Positions 1 through 9,290 of a DNA stretch of 46,697 bases are shown here, piece by piece. The translations under genes and the position numbers were made by a program. Position 1 is the stretch's first letter. Every line of letters starts with the position of its first letter. This DNA comes from Alphaproteobacteria bacterium (GTDB taxonomy: Bacteria > Pseudomonadota > Alphaproteobacteria > Rhizobiales > Xanthobacteraceae), in NCBI GenBank assembly GCA_005884765.1, contig VAZV01000173.1:1-46697 (forward strand). Reading direction: 5' to 3'. The notes under the pieces are model-generated. The model was not told the DNA's origin, did no database searches, and worked only from the letters and a program-made list of their open reading frames with translations.

Positions 1-609
1 ACGCTCGCGCTGCTCCTCTTTCGAGATATTGAGGAAGAACTTCAGGATCACGGTGCCGTTGCGCGCAAGGTAGCGCTCGATCGCGGAAATATCCTCGAAC
101 CGCTCGCGCCAGACGTTCTTGGTGATCAGCTTCGGCGGAATCTTCTCCTTGGCGAGGATCTGCGGATGCACCCGCGTCACCAGGCATTCTTCGTAATAGG
201 AGCGATTGAAGATGCCGATGCGGCCGCGCTCCGGCAGCGCAATCATCGTGCGCCACATGAAATCATGATCGAGTTCGTGGGACGTCGGTTGCTTGAACGA
301 ATAGACCTCGCAGCCCTGCGGATTGACGCCGTCGAATATGTGTTTGACGGCGCTGTCCTTGCCGGCGGCATCCATGCCCTGCAGGATCACGAGTAGCGAC
401 CAGCGGTCCTGCGCGAACAGCTTTTCCTGGAAATCGGCCAATCGCTTGCGATTGGCCTCGATGATCCTTTCGGCCTTGTCCTTGTCGAGCCCGCCCTTCT
501 CGGCTGGATTGTGCGACTTGAGATGGAATTCGCGCGAGCCGTCGATCCGAAACGGCCCGACGAAGCGATCCAGTTCACCTGCGAGTGATTGCGATGATTT
601 CCTGCTCAT
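1..609 (-). CDS. ppk2: Polyphosphate kinase 2 family protein (3' end outside window)
   Basis: PPK2-family enzymes transfer phosphate between polyphosphate and nucleoside di- or monophosphates in the cytosol. The 203 visible residues hold a P-loop GMDAAGKDS at about residues 78-86, followed by the family landmarks FKQPTS (about 105-110) and FNRSYYEE (about 134-141, Walker B/lid region). Family members are usually about 260-300 residues, so roughly a quarter to a third is cut off by the window edge. The ATG at 609 overlaps the livM stop as ATGA, which implies translational coupling to the amino acid transporter operon. The subclass (ADP-, GDP- or AMP-using) cannot be decided from this part. The placement behind liv genes is unusual and its functional meaning is unknown. 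Confidence 0.88.
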   Translation of the reverse strand, partial: MSRKSSQSLAGELDRFVGPFRIDGSREFHLKSHNPAEKGGLDKDKAERIIEANRKRLADFQEKLFAQDRWSLLVILQGMDAAGKDSAVKHIFDGVNPQGCEVYSFKQPTSHELDHDFMWRTMIALPERGRIGIFNRSYYEECLVTRVHPQILAKEKIPPKLITKNVWRERFEDISAIERYLARNGTVILKFFLNISKEEQRER

Positions 610-1586
610 GACCTCAAGGACGGCTTGCGTTGCGTTTTCAGCTTCTCGATGACGCTGCCAAGAATACCCTTGGGAAGAAATATGATGAACAGCACAAGCA
701 GCACGCCATAGACGAGGTTGTCCCAGCCGACCGCATTGGTGCCGAATCCGATGCGCAAGGTTTCCGCCAAAAGAATGGTGATGACGGCACCGATTGTCGG
801 TCCGAACGAGACATAGAGACCGCCGACGATCGCGGCAAAGGCCATCTGCAGCGACACCGAGATACCGCTCACCGTGTCGGGAGAGATGAACATCTGGTAC
901 TGGCAATAGAGCGCGCCGGCGAGCGCGGTCATCAGTGCGGAGATCACCGTGATCTTCAGCTTTTCGGCTGTGACGTTGACGCCGACTGCTGCGGCGGCGT
1001 CCTCGTCCTCCGAGATCGCGTCCATGGCGTAGCGGCCCATGCTGCGATCGATCCAGCGCCAGATCAGGAGGCCCGACAGCCAGATCAAGAGCGCGATGAA
1101 GTACCAGATCACCTTGTCGTCGAATTGCAGCGCCAGCAACTGCCGGCCGCTGGTCGCGCGATCGGGCGTATAGCCGAGTGAGCCGCCGGTATAGTCGCGC
1201 GTGGCGGTGATGACCTGCAGTACGATGCCGGACAATGCCAGCGTCACCAGCACGAAATAATGCCCGGTGATGCGGAAGCGAAAGCAGGGATAGCCCACCA
1301 CGAGTGCGAGCAGGGCTGCCGCCACCATGGCGAGCGGAATGCCGAGCCACGGCGACATCCCGAGATGATTCCACAGCAGCGCCGTGACATAGGCACCGAC
1401 GCCCATGAAGCCGCCGTGCCCGAGCGATACCAGGCCGAAGCGGCCCATGATCGACCACGACGTATAGGCAAACGACCAGATCAGGATCAGCACCAGGATA
1501 TGCAGATGATAGGGGTCGCGATGGACGAAGGGCAGCGCGATCGCCGCCGCGATCCCTGCAATCCACACCGCTCGAGGCGTCTTCAT
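606..1586 (-). CDS. livM: Branched-chain amino acid type ABC transporter permease LivM
   Basis: This is one of the two inner-membrane permease subunits of a HAAT-family (hydrophobic amino acid) ABC importer. The 326-residue product is strongly hydrophobic with about 8-10 membrane segments. It carries the LivM hallmark GRFGLVSLGHGGFMGVGAY near residues 50-70 and a cytoplasmic EAA-like loop, AVGVNVTAEKLK, that contacts the ATPases. The ATG at 1586 overlaps the livH stop as ATGA; an upstream in-frame ATG would add 26 polar residues overlapping livH and is rejected. The stop codon overlaps the PPK2 start in the same way. The substrate cannot be read from the permease: HAAT systems also carry amides, urea and aromatic acids. 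Confidence 0.92.
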   Translation of the reverse strand: MKTPRAVWIAGIAAAIALPFVHRDPYHLHILVLILIWSFAYTSWSIMGRFGLVSLGHGGFMGVGAYVTALLWNHLGMSPWLGIPLAMVAAALLALVVGYPCFRFRITGHYFVLVTLALSGIVLQVITATRDYTGGSLGYTPDRATSGRQLLALQFDDKVIWYFIALLIWLSGLLIWRWIDRSMGRYAMDAISEDEDAAAAVGVNVTAEKLKITVISALMTALAGALYCQYQMFISPDTVSGISVSLQMAFAAIVGGLYVSFGPTIGAVITILLAETLRIGFGTNAVGWDNLVYGVLLVLFIIFLPKGILGSVIEKLKTQRKPSLRS

Positions 1587-2464
1587 CGCCGCCTCGCCAG
1601 CAGGCCGGCGGGCCGGATGAACATCATGACGATGAAGAACGCAAAGGCCAGCACGTAGCCCCATTCCAGATCGGAAAACAGGCCGCCGAGCGAGATGATC
1701 TCCGCGAACACGAAAGCTGCGATGAAGCCGCCGATGAAATTGCCGAGCCCGCCGAGCACGCAGATCAGAAAGGTGATCGGTCCGAACGACAGGCCGACAA
1801 AGGGATGCACGTCGTATTGCAACACCAGGAGGCAGGCGGCGAGCCCCGCGAGCGCGCCGCCGAGCGCGGAGGTGACAATATAGAGGCGCTTCGTATCGAC
1901 CCCCATCAAGGACATGATCTGGCGGTCCTGCGAGATGGCGCGGATCGCGGTGCCGGTGAAGGTGCGCGTCATGAACAGGTAGACCACGACCATGCCGATC
2001 AGCGCCGCGGCAAAGGACAACAGCCGCGCGTAGCTGAAATTCATGTCGCCGAACATCAAAACCGGCAGGCGGATGCCGAGATTGCGGAATTCGATGCCAA
2101 AGGCAACCGTGGCAAAGCTCTGCAGGATGAACAGCACGCCGCCGGTGGCAAGCAGCTGGTTGATCGGCGGCGCGGTCAACAGCGGCGCGATGACGATGTA
2201 GTGCAGCGCGGCTCCGAGCGCCGCCACCAGGAGAATAGTGAGCGGTGCGGCGATCCAGTACGGCAGGCCGTATACCTGCACCATGAAATACATGCCGTAC
2301 ATGCCGATCATCACGAGCTCGGCATAACAGATCCAGGTCACGTCGATGACGCCGAAGATCAGGTTCAAGCCGAGCGCCAGCAGCGCGAGCACGCCGCCCA
2401 AAAGAATGCCGTTGATGACGGCCTCAAGCAGGTAGATGTCGAAGATGTCCAGAAATGCCTGCAT
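1583..2464 (-). CDS. livH: Branched-chain amino acid type ABC transporter permease LivH
   Basis: This is the second permease subunit of the HAAT-type importer, 293 residues with about eight membrane segments. The N-terminal GVLALLALGLNLIFGVIDV (about residues 24-42) and the loop SLMGVDTKRLYIVTSALGGAL in the second half are typical LivH features. The latter includes the EAA-like contact with the LivF/LivG ATPases. The gene lies 6 bp downstream of livF and overlaps livM by 4 bp, so the transporter genes form one transcription unit. The length is normal and there are no internal defects. Confidence 0.92.
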   Translation of the reverse strand: MQAFLDIFDIYLLEAVINGILLGGVLALLALGLNLIFGVIDVTWICYAELVMIGMYGMYFMVQVYGLPYWIAAPLTILLVAALGAALHYIVIAPLLTAPPINQLLATGGVLFILQSFATVAFGIEFRNLGIRLPVLMFGDMNFSYARLLSFAAALIGMVVVYLFMTRTFTGTAIRAISQDRQIMSLMGVDTKRLYIVTSALGGALAGLAACLLVLQYDVHPFVGLSFGPITFLICVLGGLGNFIGGFIAAFVFAEIISLGGLFSDLEWGYVLAFAFFIVMMFIRPAGLLARRR

Positions 2465-2470
2465 CGATCG

Positions 2471-3175
<705 letters not shown>

Positions 3176-3177
3176 GG

Positions 3178-3945
3178 CTACCTCTCCGTCCGGCGGCGCG
3201 CCAGCGCTGCCGCAGCCTGGGTCGCGTCCGCATCGGTGCCAAGATAGACCTCGATCACGCGCGGGTCGCCCGCGACCTCGCCCGGCAGGCCCTCGCTGAT
3301 CTTCTCGCCATGGTCGAGCACCATCACCCGATCGACCACGCGCATCAACACGCCCATGATGTGCTCGACCCAGATGATGGTGATGCCGAGCTCGTCGCGG
3401 ATCTTGCGCAGCATGTCGGCGGCCTGATCCATCTCGCTCTCGTCCAGGCCCCCCAGGCTCTCGTCGGCGAGCAGCAGTTTCGGCCCGGTCGCAAGCGCCT
3501 TGGCGAGCTCCAGCTTTTTGAGCCCGGCGGCGCCGAGCCCGTCGACACCGGCGTGGCGGTCGGTCGAAAGCCCGACCATGGCGAGCGCGCGTTCGGCCGC
3601 CTCCTCCGCCTTCGCCCGGCTGTGCCGGCCCTGGCCGAAATATCCGGCGAGCGCCACGTTCTCGAAGATCGTCAATCGATGAAATGGCCGGGGGATCTGG
3701 AAAGTGCGGCCGATGCCGCGGTTGATGATCCGGTGCGGCGCAAGGCCTGCCAGCTCGGCGCCATCGAACCTCATCGAGCCCGCGGTCGGCGGGAATGTGC
3801 CCGACAGCATGTTGAAGATCGTGCTCTTGCCCGAGCCGTTGGGGCCGATCAGGCCGAGAATTTCGCTCCGCTCCACCGTGAACGACACGTTGTTGACGGC
3901 CTTGAAGCCGTAAAAGCTTTTGACCAGGCCTTCAACTACGAGCAC
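3178..3945 (-). CDS. livG: Branched-chain amino acid type ABC transporter ATPase LivG, with degenerate signature motif
   Basis: This is the second ATPase of the HAAT importer, 255 residues. Walker A GPNGSGKST lies near residues 34-42, and the LivG-type long insert and C-terminal helix are present. The region that should hold the ABC signature reads LGAAGLKKLELAKAL, lacking the usual Ser-Gly/Tyr-Gly core. Walker B is LLLADESLGGLDESEMD, with Ser after the catalytic Glu instead of Pro. The switch His is present in WVEHIMG. LivG-type subunits often deviate in the signature (for example LPYG-type sequences), so the protein is probably functional, but this variant is further off. It follows the binding-protein gene by 29 bp. 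Confidence 0.9.
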   Translation of the reverse strand: MLVVEGLVKSFYGFKAVNNVSFTVERSEILGLIGPNGSGKSTIFNMLSGTFPPTAGSMRFDGAELAGLAPHRIINRGIGRTFQIPRPFHRLTIFENVALAGYFGQGRHSRAKAEEAAERALAMVGLSTDRHAGVDGLGAAGLKKLELAKALATGPKLLLADESLGGLDESEMDQAADMLRKIRDELGITIIWVEHIMGVLMRVVDRVMVLDHGEKISEGLPGEVAGDPRVIEVYLGTDADATQAAAALARRRTER

Positions 3946-3974
3946 GGCGGTCCCCTCCCTCAGTCGAGGACCAC

Positions 3975-5285
3975 CTATTTGTAACTATAGGTCGTGCCTG
4001 CCGGCAGCGGCAGCACGGCCTCGCGTTGCGCCTGGCTCTTCGGCCATACCACATACGACTTGTCATCGATATACTGGATCACCACCGGGAACGAGCGCTC
4101 GTTCTGGCCCGCCATCTCGGTGCCTTCGCCATAGAATTTGACGCCGAAGCCCAGCATGGTTCCGCCGTCGGGAACGTCGGTATCCAGCGCCGCCTTGCGC
4201 AGGGCGTCGGGATCGACACCGCCATATTTCTTGATCGCGCGCGGCAGCACTTCGGTGAGGAACACGTAAGTATTCGATGCGGCCATGCCGACATGAGCGG
4301 AGCGAATCGCCACGCCTGGTTTGATCTTGTCGAACTCCTCGCCGACCATCTTGATGACCGGCGGCAATTTCGGATCGAGGCCCTCCGGGTTGGTGAGCCA
4401 GATCGAAATCGGATCGGTGTCGAAAATATAGTTAGCGTCGGCGCCGAGACCTTCCTTCAGCTTCTCATAGACGCCGTAGCCGGCACCATGGCCAACCAGG
4501 GCACCGAATTTCAGCCCCTGCTCGCGGGCCTGACGCAAGAGCAGCGTGATGTCGGGATTGTAGCCGGTGTGGAAGATCACATCGGGCCGCGCGCGCTTCA
4601 ACTTGGTGACGAGCGCGGAGAGATCGGGCGCAGTGGCAGAATAGCCCTCCTTCAGGACGACATTGAAGCCGGCCTTCTTGGCGCCGGCGACATTGCCCTT
4701 GGCCACGTCGACGCCATAGGCGCCATCCTCATGGATGATGGCGACGCGCAGATCCTTCGGCTCCTTGCCGAACTTGGACTGCGCATTCTGCGCGATGAAG
4801 TCCATCGTCATCGTGCCGAACTGGTCGCCGCTCGCCTGCGGACGGAACACATATTTGTAGTTCTTGTTGTCGAGCACGGCTGAGGAAATGCAAGTGGTGA
4901 TCCACATGAACTTCTTGAGCTGCTCGACGCGGGCAGCCACCGGCACGCACTGCGCCGAGGAGAAGAAGCCCAACAGCATGTCGACCTTTTCCTGCTCGAT
5001 CAGGCGGACCGCTTCGTTGATGGCGACATCGGGCTTGCTCTGGGCGTCGGCATAGACCGCCTCGACCCTGTAGCCCTCGACCCCGGTCTTGCTGTACTGG
5101 TCGAGCATGATCTTGGCGCCGATATATTGCAGCTCCGAACCGCCGCCCGCGAGCGGACCGGTCAGGTCATAAATCACGCCGATCTTGATTTTCTTTTCCT
5201 GGGCGTGGGCGGAAACCGCCATCCCCAGCGCCGCCACGGCGGCCACTAGCCCAACGAGCAGGCGTGCAGCTTTGCGCTCCAGCAT
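3975..5285 (-). CDS. HAAT-type ABC transporter substrate-binding protein
   Basis: This is the periplasmic receptor of the liv-type importer encoded downstream. The 436-residue precursor has a clear signal peptide with a predicted cleavage AHA/QEKK after residue 28. A type I periplasmic-binding (Peripla_BP_6) fold follows, starting KIKIGVIYDLTGPLAGGGS. The body contains paired lobes typical of LivJ/LivK and related amide- or aromatic-acid-binding proteins. The start is chosen at ATG 5285 with a strong GAGGGAGGG ribosome binding site just upstream. It is the first gene of the operon and lies behind a sigma70-like promoter overlapped by an inverted repeat. The exact ligand is unknown. Confidence 0.9.
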   Translation of the reverse strand: MLERKAARLLVGLVAAVAALGMAVSAHAQEKKIKIGVIYDLTGPLAGGGSELQYIGAKIMLDQYSKTGVEGYRVEAVYADAQSKPDVAINEAVRLIEQEKVDMLLGFFSSAQCVPVAARVEQLKKFMWITTCISSAVLDNKNYKYVFRPQASGDQFGTMTMDFIAQNAQSKFGKEPKDLRVAIIHEDGAYGVDVAKGNVAGAKKAGFNVVLKEGYSATAPDLSALVTKLKRARPDVIFHTGYNPDITLLLRQAREQGLKFGALVGHGAGYGVYEKLKEGLGADANYIFDTDPISIWLTNPEGLDPKLPPVIKMVGEEFDKIKPGVAIRSAHVGMAASNTYVFLTEVLPRAIKKYGGVDPDALRKAALDTDVPDGGTMLGFGVKFYGEGTEMAGQNERSFPVVIQYIDDKSYVVWPKSQAQREAVLPLPAGTTYSYK

Positions 5286-5328
5286 CGAACCCTCCCTCTA
5301 GAATTGTGCATTGCGTTTGTTATTATTG

Positions 5329-5366
5329 TTGGCGCCTATCACATTGATAGCGCCAATCGATGTCAA
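5329..5366 (-). promoter_or_regulatory. Promoter of the liv-type operon with an overlapping inverted-repeat operator
   Basis: On the minus strand a perfect -35 TTGACA (5366-5361) is followed after 17 bp by a weaker -10, TGTGAT (5343-5338). An inverted repeat occupies 5356-5329: TTGGCGCTATC, five-base loop, GATAGGCGCCAA, with one bulged base. It covers the spacer and the -10 box. No T-run follows the hairpin, so an operator is more likely than a terminator. A repressor bound there would block initiation of the transporter operon. Confidence 0.55.
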
Positions 5367-5396
5367 GCCGCATTAGGTAGCAAGCGGGGTCCGCAG

Positions 5397-6098
5397 TCAG
5401 CCTGCAAACCGGCTTTCGATGAACGCCGTCACAAAGCGCGGCATCGCTGCGGTCAGATCGCTTGCGCTCCGCACTAGATGAATTGCCGATAATTCGGGCA
5501 TTTGCTGTCCGGCGAGATTGGCCTCGATCCGCCGGCGCAGGGCTTCGCCCGGCATATCGACTTGCAATATCCTGATCATCGCCACCGCCCGGCCGGCGAG
5601 AACGCAATCCCAATGTGGGCTGGCGCGGTAATCGGCCGGCGTGAGGCCGGTTTCTTCTTCCACCTCGCGCCCGACGCTGCCTGCAATATCGACCGCGTCG
5701 TCGCGGATATCGGCGAGATCGGGTGTGCCGGATGGAAAATAAATCCGCCCGGCATTCGCGGTATGCTGGCCCATTTCGCCCATGACGAATGCGCCGTCGC
5801 GGCTCCGCAGCGCGCCCATGCCAAAACCGTTGAACACGCTCTGGTCCGGAAAGCCCCAGTCGCGCCACGCCAGGAAACTGGCAAAATCAGTCTCGAAGTA
5901 CTCGGCACACAAGCGTTCGCCGCCAAGGACCGGATTGCGCCCCAACAGCACACGTCCGTTCCAGATCTTCGGCTTCTCTCGCTGCTTCGCCGCGAAATGC
6001 GCATCGATGTCAGCGCGCCACTTGGTCGCGAACGGCCACGGCCATGGCCGCACGGGTAGATCAAGCGCGGTGACACGATGGATGCGAGGGTCTGTCAT
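5397..6098 (-). CDS. Nudix hydrolase family protein with partly degenerate Nudix box
   Basis: The 233-residue product has the second half of a Nudix box, REVEEETGL, at about residues 144-152; this supplies the metal-binding Glu residues. The first half of the consensus (Gly-x5-Glu before x7) does not fit well: the expected Glu position is Val. Nudix proteins hydrolyse nucleoside diphosphates linked to other groups, but the substrate cannot be predicted. The start ATG at 6098 lies 14 bp after the stop of the upstream binding-protein gene, so the two are probably co-transcribed. A longer open frame upstream is only overlap with that gene. It is the last gene of the NitT/TauT-type transport operon. 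Confidence 0.75.
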   Translation of the reverse strand: MTDPRIHRVTALDLPVRPWPWPFATKWRADIDAHFAAKQREKPKIWNGRVLLGRNPVLGGERLCAEYFETDFASFLAWRDWGFPDQSVFNGFGMGALRSRDGAFVMGEMGQHTANAGRIYFPSGTPDLADIRDDAVDIAGSVGREVEEETGLTPADYRASPHWDCVLAGRAVAMIRILQVDMPGEALRRRIEANLAGQQMPELSAIHLVRSASDLTAAMPRFVTAFIESRFAG

Positions 6099-6112
6099 CG
6101 TGCCTGAACGCG

Positions 6113-7138
6113 CTATTTCGCGTTCATCCCCGTCGTCTTGGCCTGCTCGACAAATCTGTTGGTGTAGGTCTTGGCTACGTCGATATTGGCTTTGGCGACC
6201 TCGGGCGAGCTTTCGCTGAACACCGCGAGCACCGCATCCGCTCCCTTCGGATCCATCTTGCCGGTCTCTGAATACATCGGAATCGTGTTCTTGAGCGCCG
6301 CTAGATAGAGTTCCTTGTTCTTGCCGACCATCTCGTCGGGCATCTTGGCCATGATCTCTTCCGGCGTATGCGCGTGAATCCACGCCAGCGTCCCCAGGAT
6401 CGCATTGGTCAGCGCCTGAGCCTCCTTCTCATGCGAGGCGACCCAGGCCGTCGTCGAGTAGAGCGCCCCGCCCGGATATTCGCCGCCAAAGGTCGCGAGC
6501 GTGTCCCGCTGCGTGCGGGTATCGGAGAGGATGCGAAGGTCCGGGTGGCCGCCCTGCAGCACGGTGACGGACGGGTCGAGCATCACGGCGGCATCGATCT
6601 GGCCCTGCTCCATGGCGGCGACCGCGGTCGCGCCGAGACCGACGCCGATCACCGAGGCGCTCGTGGGATCAAGGCCATTCTTCTTCAGAAGATACTTCAA
6701 GAAGAAATCGGTCGAGGAGCCCGGCGCGCTGACGCCGACTTTCTTGCCGGCGAGATCCTTGATCGATTTGATCTCGCCATTGTGCGAGGGCGAGACCACC
6801 AGCACCAATCCGGGATAGCGGTCATAGACGACAAAGGCTTGCAGCTCCTGCTTTTTCGCGGCGAGATTGACACAATGGTCGAAATAGCCGGACACCACAT
6901 CGGCGCTGCCGCCGAGCACGGCCTTGAGTGCGTCCGAACCGCCCTTCAGATCGACCAGTTCGACGGCAAGGCCGGCCTTGTCGAACTCGCCGAGCTGCTT
7001 GGCGAGCACCGTCGGCAGATAGCATAGGCACGCGCCGCCGCCGACGGCGACCGTGATCTTGCTTTGCGCGGCGGCAAGAGAAGAGGTCAAAACCAGCGCC
7101 GCGAGCGCCCCGCCCAGCCTGCCGAACATCTTCCTCAT
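6113..7138 (-). CDS. NitT/TauT-family ABC transporter substrate-binding protein
   Basis: This is a periplasmic binding protein of the SsuA/TauA/ThiY (NMT1-like) family, 341 residues. A signal peptide ends near AAA/QSKITVAVGG, followed by the lobe-opening pattern LPTVLAKQLGEFDKAGLAVELVDLKGG. Family members bind sulfonates, nitrate, taurine or pyrimidine precursors; the ligand here is not evident. ATG 7138 is preferred over an in-frame ATG 12 bp upstream because GGAGGA lies at the right distance before it. The matching permease and ATPase lie upstream in the same direction, separated by an MFS gene and a PEBP gene. Confidence 0.85.
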   Translation of the reverse strand: MRKMFGRLGGALAALVLTSSLAAAQSKITVAVGGGACLCYLPTVLAKQLGEFDKAGLAVELVDLKGGSDALKAVLGGSADVVSGYFDHCVNLAAKKQELQAFVVYDRYPGLVLVVSPSHNGEIKSIKDLAGKKVGVSAPGSSTDFFLKYLLKKNGLDPTSASVIGVGLGATAVAAMEQGQIDAAVMLDPSVTVLQGGHPDLRILSDTRTQRDTLATFGGEYPGGALYSTTAWVASHEKEAQALTNAILGTLAWIHAHTPEEIMAKMPDEMVGKNKELYLAALKNTIPMYSETGKMDPKGADAVLAVFSESSPEVAKANIDVAKTYTNRFVEQAKTTGMNAK

Positions 7139-7207
7139 CGTTTCCTCCATCGGTTGGGCGGCACGATAGAGTAGCCTGCGCCCCTTGAGAAGGACCGCCG
7201 CCAGCCT

Positions 7208-8497
7208 TTAGGGTTGCCCTTCAACCGCCGCCGGCCAGCGCAGCAGCCCGCGCTGCATCACGATCACCGCGGCGATCAGCTCCAGGGCGATGCAGAGCGC
7301 AAGGACCGCATCATAGTTGCCGCTCCAGGCGTGAACGAGACCGACAAGCCCAGGGCCCAACGCTCCAACGGTTCCGCTGATCGCGTTCGCGAGCCCCATG
7401 ACGATGACAAAGCTTGCGGCGCTGAACTCGCGGTGAATGATCAACGGCGGCAAGGTGATGAGATTGCCGACTGAAAAGCCGAACACCGCACAGGCAGCCA
7501 GTACCATCGGTACGCTATCGGTTTGCAGGATGGTCAGCAGCGCCGCCGCCTGACTTACCAGGGATGCAGCGGTGACGAGCCGCGGATTCAACCGGTCGAC
7601 GACCATGCCGAGGCCAAGCCGCCCGGCGATCGCCATGAACGCCAAAACGGAGACCGCAAGCCCCGCGCTGGCGCGCCCGATCTTCGGTTCCAGCAACGCG
7701 ATCTCGTGCACGATGAAACCGATCTGAGCCAGCAGGGCAAGCGCAAATGGGATCGAGATCGTCCAGAATGCCAAGTTGCGCATGAGTTTCGCGCGCGGCA
7801 TGTCGTTTGGTGCGGAAGATATCCGGGCTCGCAACGAGACATCCATATGCCGCTCGGCCGGATCGACCGACGGGGGCGCCCCGATCCAGGCAAGCGCGAC
7901 GGGTAAGAGAACGGCAACCATGATCGCTGTCGCGGTCAGCATCGCGGCCGGAAAGCCCAACCGCTCAACAAGAAACACCAGCAACGGCGTCACGACGACG
8001 CCACCGGAACTCGCGCCGGTGAACGCAAGACTGATCGCGAGGCCGCGACGGCGGACGAACCAAAGGCTCAAGATGGTCGCGATCACGACTGTCCCCATGC
8101 CAATCCATCCGAGCGACATCAGGATGAACGCGAGGTAGACTTGCCACGGCGCGCTCGCCAATGCGAGCAGGGTCGTCGCTGCCGCCAGCGCCGCAATTCC
8201 CAGCAGAACAAGCCGCTTGGCGCCAAACCGGACCACGAGCTCATTGGTAAATGTCGCGAAAATATTGCTGAGCAGAAAGGACAGCGTGCTCGCACCCGAG
8301 ATAAGGGCGGTCGGCCAACCGTACAGACGCTGCAACTCGGCAATATAGACGCCTTGGCCGTAGAGGCCAAAGCCGAAGAGAAACAGCGCTATCAAGAAAC
8401 AGGCGAGCACCACGCGCCAGCCCGCATAATGTAGCGACGTTTCGTCGGACGGGCTTTTGTCCTGGGCGGTCAATCTCGCACTGCGGCCGGCCGCCAC
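7208..8497 (-). CDS. MFS transporter
   Basis: This is a major facilitator superfamily carrier of about 429 residues with 12 predicted membrane helices. The loop between helices 2 and 3 reads NELVVRFGAKRLVLLG, a variant of the MFS motif A, and the central loop separates two six-helix halves. It resembles monocarboxylate/oxalate-formate-type MFS members. The start is uncertain. A GTG at 8497 overlaps the permease gene by 28 bp; a TTG at 8473 would overlap the permease stop by 4 bp (TTGA) and shorten the protein by eight residues. No good ribosome binding site distinguishes them. It sits inside an ABC transporter operon. Confidence 0.85.
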   Translation of the reverse strand: MAAGRSARLTAQDKSPSDETSLHYAGWRVVLACFLIALFLFGFGLYGQGVYIAELQRLYGWPTALISGASTLSFLLSNIFATFTNELVVRFGAKRLVLLGIAALAAATTLLALASAPWQVYLAFILMSLGWIGMGTVVIATILSLWFVRRRGLAISLAFTGASSGGVVVTPLLVFLVERLGFPAAMLTATAIMVAVLLPVALAWIGAPPSVDPAERHMDVSLRARISSAPNDMPRAKLMRNLAFWTISIPFALALLAQIGFIVHEIALLEPKIGRASAGLAVSVLAFMAIAGRLGLGMVVDRLNPRLVTAASLVSQAAALLTILQTDSVPMVLAACAVFGFSVGNLITLPPLIIHREFSAASFVIVMGLANAISGTVGALGPGLVGLVHAWSGNYDAVLALCIALELIAAVIVMQRGLLRWPAAVEGQP

Positions 8498-9252
8498 ACC
8501 AGAAGCCGCCGCTCGACCAGTGTCACGGCCATGTCGATGAGGATGACGAAGGCGGAGAGCACGAACATGCCGGCGAACACGCCGGCAACATCGAACACGC
8601 CTTCCGCCTGCTGGATCAGGTAACCGAGCCCGGCCGCCGATCCCAGATATTCGCCGACCACGGCGCCGACCACCGCAAACCCTACCGAGGTGTGGAGCGA
8701 GGAAAACATCCAGGACAGCGCCGAGGGCCAGTAGACGTGCCGCATCAATTGCCGCTCGCTCATGCCGAGCATGCGGCCGTTGTCGAGCACGGTGGCGCTG
8801 ACTTCCTTGACGCCCTGATAGACGTTGAAGAAGACGATGAAGAACACCAGCGTGACGCCGAGCGCAACCTTGGACCAGATGCCAAGCCCGAGCCAGAGCG
8901 TGAAGATCGGTGCCAGCACCACGCGCGGCAGCGCGTTGACCATCTTGACGTAGGGATCAAACACCGCGGCCACGTTCGGCTGGCGCGCGAACCAGAAGCC
9001 GACTATGACGCCACCGAGCGAACCGATCGCAAAAGCCAGGATCGATTCCCACAAGGTGATCACAAGATGCTTCCAGATCACGCCGGAGGAAAACCATTTG
9101 ACGACCTGGCTAAAGACATCGACCGGATTGGAAAAGAAGAACGGCGGCAGCAACATTTTTCCGAACACCGGCACCGAGGCGAAAAACTGCCACAGCGCCA
9201 GCCCAACGATCGCGACCAGCAATTGCAATGAGAGGAGCCCGATCCTCGACAT
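8470..9252 (-). CDS. NitT/TauT-family ABC transporter permease
   Basis: This is an inner-membrane permease of the SsuC/TauC/NrtB type, 260 residues with about six membrane segments. The BPD_transp_1 cytoplasmic EAA loop appears as a short helix around LDNGRMLGMSERQLMRHVYWPSA, followed by the conserved Leu/Gly-rich membrane segments. ATG 9252 is chosen because AGGAG lies 8 bp upstream; a nearby ATG at 9270 would add six residues. It should pair with the ATPase at 9914-10726 and the binding protein at 6113-7138. It overlaps the MFS gene start. Confidence 0.88.
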   Translation of the reverse strand: MSRIGLLSLQLLVAIVGLALWQFFASVPVFGKMLLPPFFFSNPVDVFSQVVKWFSSGVIWKHLVITLWESILAFAIGSLGGVIVGFWFARQPNVAAVFDPYVKMVNALPRVVLAPIFTLWLGLGIWSKVALGVTLVFFIVFFNVYQGVKEVSATVLDNGRMLGMSERQLMRHVYWPSALSWMFSSLHTSVGFAVVGAVVGEYLGSAAGLGYLIQQAEGVFDVAGVFAGMFVLSAFVILIDMAVTLVERRLLVWRPAAVRD

Positions 9253-9290
9253 GCCTCCAGCTCCTCTCATTTCCGCCGGTCTGTCCGGGA

